A stretch of 8,885 nt of DNA. Source: Desulfobacterales bacterium. Its GTDB lineage: Bacteria > Desulfobacterota > Desulfobacteria > Desulfobacterales > Desulfobacteraceae. The notes under the pieces were generated by a model. That model was not told where the DNA came from, did no database searches, and saw nothing but the letters and a program-made list of their open reading frames with translations. Below, in pieces: positions 6,476 through 8,885 of the stretch. Made by a program: the position numbers and the translations under genes. Every line of letters starts with the position of its first letter. Position 1 is the first letter of the stretch. The stretch covers positions 1 to 8,885 of the forward strand of contig JAKSBB010000067.1 of assembly GCA_022361315.1 (NCBI GenBank), in the 5' to 3' direction.

Positions 6476-7393
6476 TCAAAGGGTGACTTCGCAGATCTGA
6501 ATGGGTTGACTGACGTTTTTCAATGTATGGGGGGTAAAGTCTCCGAGTTGAAACCGCCCGTCAAGAAGATCTGCCGTATTCCGGGTAAGCAGCACACCGC
6601 CATTGGTGGCGATACCGCAGACCCTGGCCGCGATATTGGTCACCGGACCTGAGGCGGTAAATGTCCAACGGTCCCCGGCAATCCCGTTGAACCGTGTGGA
6701 ACCCACATCCGCCACCCCTGAATTGATTCCCATATTTACCATCACTGGCGGACCGCCGCCTTTTTGGGCCGCATTGATGAGACTGGTCCGTTTCTGGATG
6801 CCCACGGCAGCTGCTACGGCATTGGTGGCATGTATCTTGGGGTCCTCATCCTGAAAGAGGATCATCAGGCCGTCCCCTGCGGTTTCATTGATATCCCCCT
6901 TGTTTTCAACAATGATGTTCAGAAATTCGCTGAAATAGGTTTCAATGAGGTGGTTCATATCCTCTCTGGATGTGGTTTCGCTCATTTTGGTGTAGCCTGC
7001 GATATCCAGGAACAGGACGGAAATATGCTTTTCGTGTTTGTTCAGATCCGGGTTTTCAGGATTGTTTTCAATGATATCCTGAACGGATTTTGGAACAAAT
7101 TTGCTCAGGTGACCCCGGACGCTTTCCAGAAGCTGGACCCGTTGGAGGGTCTCTTCAAGTGTTTTGTTTTTGGCCTTCAACTGGGTGAGCAGACCCTCCA
7201 GATTGAATTCTCTGGCTTCCACCTGGACAATCATCATTCCGAATGCTTCTGCCAGTTCAGAGACCATGGGCGGATATTTGTCCTGGTTGGTCAGCGCCAT
7301 GAGGCTGTCTGTCTGATCGTATTTACCCATGGATACTTTTTTGGCCGCATCCAGTAAAATCTCAAATAATTTGTCGTTGTTCTCCGAAGTCAT
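6476..7393 (-). CDS. class III adenylate/guanylate cyclase, soluble
   Basis: It is predicted to make cAMP or cGMP from the nucleoside triphosphate. The 305 residues have no visible membrane segment. Residues 40-65 (PPMVSELAEAFGMMIVQVEAR) and the charged heptad-like stretch to about 95 look like a dimerising signalling helix feeding the cyclase domain (about 122-305). Metal-binding aspartates are D130 in LFLDIAGYT and D174 in AGDG; the transition-state pair N253 and R257 is present in TNIAARV, so the enzyme looks active as a homodimer. The base-selecting position, normally lysine in adenylate cyclases, is E170 (ETAGDG), as in guanylate cyclases. The second selecting position appears to be T246. 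Substrate is therefore uncertain. AAGGGA precedes the ATG. The gene is monocistronic here, divergent from the DsbC-like gene, with its own terminator. Confidence 0.9.
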   Translation of the reverse strand: MTSENNDKLFEILLDAAKKVSMGKYDQTDSLMALTNQDKYPPMVSELAEAFGMMIVQVEAREFNLEGLLTQLKAKNKTLEETLQRVQLLESVRGHLSKFVPKSVQDIIENNPENPDLNKHEKHISVLFLDIAGYTKMSETTSREDMNHLIETYFSEFLNIIVENKGDINETAGDGLMILFQDEDPKIHATNAVAAAVGIQKRTSLINAAQKGGGPPVMVNMGINSGVADVGSTRFNGIAGDRWTFTASGPVTNIAARVCGIATNGGVLLTRNTADLLDGRFQLGDFTPHTLKNVSQPIQICEVTL

Positions 7394-7458
7394 GCAATCC
7401 CTTCCGATTAAGGTATTGAAATAAGATGCGGTTTAGTTTTACTCTGAATCCTGCGTCT

Positions 7459-7482
7459 AAATCAAGGGCCGCGCATTGATTT
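7459..7482. repeat. inverted repeat between the cyclase and DsbC-like genes
   Basis: AAATCAA (7459-7465) and TTGATTT (7476-7482) are perfect 7-base arms around a 10-base GC-rich centre. The site sits in the 190-base divergent gap, 66 bases before the cyclase start and 101 bases before the DsbC-like start. A weak minus-strand promoter, TTGATT and TAAAAC with 18-base spacing, begins in the left arm. It could be an operator serving either gene; no regulator is assigned. Confidence 0.3.
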
Positions 7483-7571
7483 TTACAATAATTGCCCCTG
7501 GGAGAATCCCTTGTCCCACAGGGATGAATTGTGATAGGAATGGGGCGTGTTCAATATCAGGACTTCGAAAT

Positions 7572-7576
7572 GAGGA
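7572..7576 (+). promoter_or_regulatory. ribosome binding site deciding the DsbC-like start
   Basis: GAGGA lies seven bases before the ATG at 7584. The same frame stays open further upstream, to 7476, but the signal peptide begins exactly at 7584, so this site fixes the start. Confidence 0.7.
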
Positions 7577-7583
7577 ATTCCCC

Positions 7584-8423
7584 ATGAAAATAAAATCTGT
7601 GTTGATCTGTTTTTCTTTCTTGATGCTGCTGGCATCCCCCGCGGCGGCTGCCGATGTCTGTTCCCATGTGACGCTGAACTGGATTGGGAGTCACGTTCCG
7701 GTCTCACCCGAGTCACGTATCGTCTTAAAGCGGCCCAGCGGAGAATTCTGTGAGGTGGTTATTGCCGTGGATGGTAATCTGGCCCCGGTGTATGCCGGAA
7801 AGTCCTCGCTTGTGGCCGGGCGCCTTTTCCGAGACCGGGTACCGGTGACCCAGGCAACCATGAACAGTCTGTCTGAGGTGGCGGAAACGGAGCGGAAAGC
7901 GGCTGAAGAGAAAAAGGTCATGGCAGAGGAACGGCGTAAAGGCTTTTTCAGGGAAAGGCATAAGGACCTGGCGCCTTTGGTCTCCATGACTTTCGGCCCC
8001 GGACAGTCCTCGGATTTTCTGTATGTGATCACCGATCCCAACTGCTCCCATTGCAAGGCCATGCTGCCTGAGCTTGAGGCATTGGCATTTGAGGCAAAAC
8101 TCAAATTAAAGCTGATCATTTTCCCGCTGTTGAGCGCCAAAAGCCGGGATATGACCGCCCATATCCTGTGTAAGGAATTCAACTATGCGGATTACCGGGA
8201 GATGGATCTGCCCGAAACCCTTGTTAACTGTGGGGCGGCCGACGAAAAGATCAGCAAAACCATGGAATTGATGCGGTCTGCCGATGTCTCTTTTGTACCG
8301 ATGGTGGTGGCCTCCGATGGTGCCTGGTTGGTGGAGGGGAACGATATGTGCCAGGTCCGTACCCATCTCGGTATTGTATCCGATGCCGATGACGGCGATG
8401 GTGATGCCTGCGGAGAAAAATAA
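7584..8423 (+). CDS. periplasmic DsbC/DsbG-like thioredoxin-fold protein
   Basis: This is a secreted protein of 279 residues that probably handles protein disulfides in the periplasm. Residues 1-23 are a signal peptide: MKIK, a hydrophobic core, then a likely Ala-rich cleavage site before DVCSH. Residues 24-95 resemble the DsbC dimerisation region (YAGKSSLVAGRLFRDRVPVT). A highly charged helix (about 97-128) links to the thioredoxin-like domain, whose active site is TDPNCSHC (C154, C157) with the probable cis-proline at P239 in VSFVPMVV. The mature protein has six further cysteines (26, 56, 196, 216, 256, 276), unusually many. The last residues, DADDGDGDACGEK, form an acidic tail resembling calcium-binding Asp-rich loops. 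Isomerase, thiol reductase or a dedicated chaperone role are all possible; no DsbD-like partner is nearby. Confidence 0.82.
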   Translation: MKIKSVLICFSFLMLLASPAAAADVCSHVTLNWIGSHVPVSPESRIVLKRPSGEFCEVVIAVDGNLAPVYAGKSSLVAGRLFRDRVPVTQATMNSLSEVAETERKAAEEKKVMAEERRKGFFRERHKDLAPLVSMTFGPGQSSDFLYVITDPNCSHCKAMLPELEALAFEAKLKLKLIIFPLLSAKSRDMTAHILCKEFNYADYREMDLPETLVNCGAADEKISKTMELMRSADVSFVPMVVASDGAWLVEGNDMCQVRTHLGIVSDADDGDGDACGEK

Positions 8424-8424
8424 C

Positions 8425-8885
8425 CTATTCGGCGGCCATAAGCCCGAAATGAAGCGCTTGGTCACGCACCTTGCGGGCCAGGCGGATGGTGGCCTGATCC
8501 ACCATTTTTCCGTCAACGGCCACAGCTCCTCGGCCGGTACCTGCCTTTTCTGCTGCGTCTAAAATCTGTGATGCCCTTTCAATCTCTTCAGGCGTGGGGG
8601 AAAACACCTGGTTGATGGTGTCAATCTGGGCAGGATGGATGGCCCATTTCCCGTCGCACCCAAGGGCTTTGGCCATGGCTGCCGATGCCTTCAATCCGTC
8701 TAAGTCTCTGAAATTGCCAAAGGGTGCATCCACGGCAAAACAATGGTTTGCCTTGGCCGCCATGATCATGCGGCTCAAAGGAAAATGCCAGCGGTGCCCC
8801 GGGTAGATGTTGTCCTCGTTTTCACCATGGCCGGAAACCGAGGCAAGACCGGCGCCCACCGACGCCGTATAATCCGCCACCCCGA
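8425..8885 (-). CDS. malyl-CoA lyase / CitE-type (HpcH/HpaI) aldolase, C-terminal part
   Basis: The visible 153 or so residues are the C-terminal part of a citrate-lyase-beta/malyl-CoA-lyase family enzyme; the N-terminal half lies beyond the right edge. These magnesium-dependent enzymes cleave or form C-C bonds of CoA thioesters such as malyl-CoA, beta-methylmalyl-CoA or citramalyl-CoA. Recognisable family segments are GMADYTASVGAG, the AVDAPFGNFRDLDG stretch, and CDGKWAIHPAQI, followed by the usual helical tail (FSPTPEEIERA) and a GRGAVAVDGKMVD segment. These match what I recall of Rhodobacter malyl-CoA lyase segment by segment. Substrate cannot be decided without the N-terminal half and neighbours. 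It is convergent with the DsbC-like gene, the two stop codons being one base apart. Confidence 0.87.
   Translation of the reverse strand, partial: GVADYTASVGAGLASVSGHGENEDNIYPGHRWHFPLSRMIMAAKANHCFAVDAPFGNFRDLDGLKASAAMAKALGCDGKWAIHPAQIDTINQVFSPTPEEIERASQILDAAEKAGTGRGAVAVDGKMVDQATIRLARKVRDQALHFGLMAAE

Noticed and set aside
6764..7357. A 197-codon plus-strand open frame opposite the cyclase gene
   Set aside because: Antisense shadow of the cyclase; the minus-strand product has every catalytic motif.
7476..7583. An upstream extension of the DsbC-like reading frame to 7476
   Set aside because: The extension would bury the signal peptide internally, and the start at 7584 has its own GAGGA site.

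Overview
This window holds nine protein-coding genes, two of them cut by the window edges. I see no rRNA, tRNA, CRISPR array or insertion sequence. The host looks like a Gram-negative bacterium: one product carries a lipobox signal and another a periplasmic signal peptide with a DsbC-like fold. A sulfate-reducing Desulfobacterota (Desulfobacteraceae-like) genome is my best guess from the protein styles, especially the cyclase N-terminus and the Liv-type binding lipoprotein. No marker gene is present to confirm this.

Layout. 1-386 (minus) is the N-terminal part of a Liv-type ABC substrate-binding lipoprotein. 546-5094 (minus) is a tight three-gene sucrose operon, transcribed PfkB fructokinase, then sucrose-phosphate synthase fused to a sucrose-phosphatase domain, then GH13 sucrose phosphorylase. 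The first junction is a 4-base ATGA overlap and the second a 2-base gap. A near-consensus sigma70 promoter lies about 100 bases upstream. 5362-5889 (plus) is a divergent double-ACT protein of GcvR type. 6052-6381 (plus) is a single-domain STAS protein. 6476-7393 (minus) is a soluble class III nucleotidyl cyclase that ends at a clear intrinsic terminator. 7584-8423 (plus) is a secreted DsbC/DsbG-like thioredoxin-fold protein. 8425-8885 (minus) is the C-terminal part of a malyl-CoA lyase/CitE-type aldolase.

How the genes work together. The sucrose operon encodes a closed loop. The fused synthase/phosphatase should make sucrose from a nucleotide-glucose and fructose-6-phosphate. The phosphorylase should release it again as glucose-1-phosphate plus fructose. 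The fructokinase should return the fructose to fructose-6-phosphate. This fits sucrose as an osmolyte or carbon reserve made and recovered inside the cell, because no sucrose transporter or invertase is visible. The other genes do not form an evident shared pathway. The STAS protein and the cyclase are both signalling proteins in convergent orientation, but nothing in the sequence links them directly.

Most of the window is ordinary. The best leads are the self-contained sucrose cycle with an apparently bifunctional synthase, and the cyclase, whose substrate-selecting positions are guanylate-cyclase-like at one site and adenylate-cyclase-like at the other.
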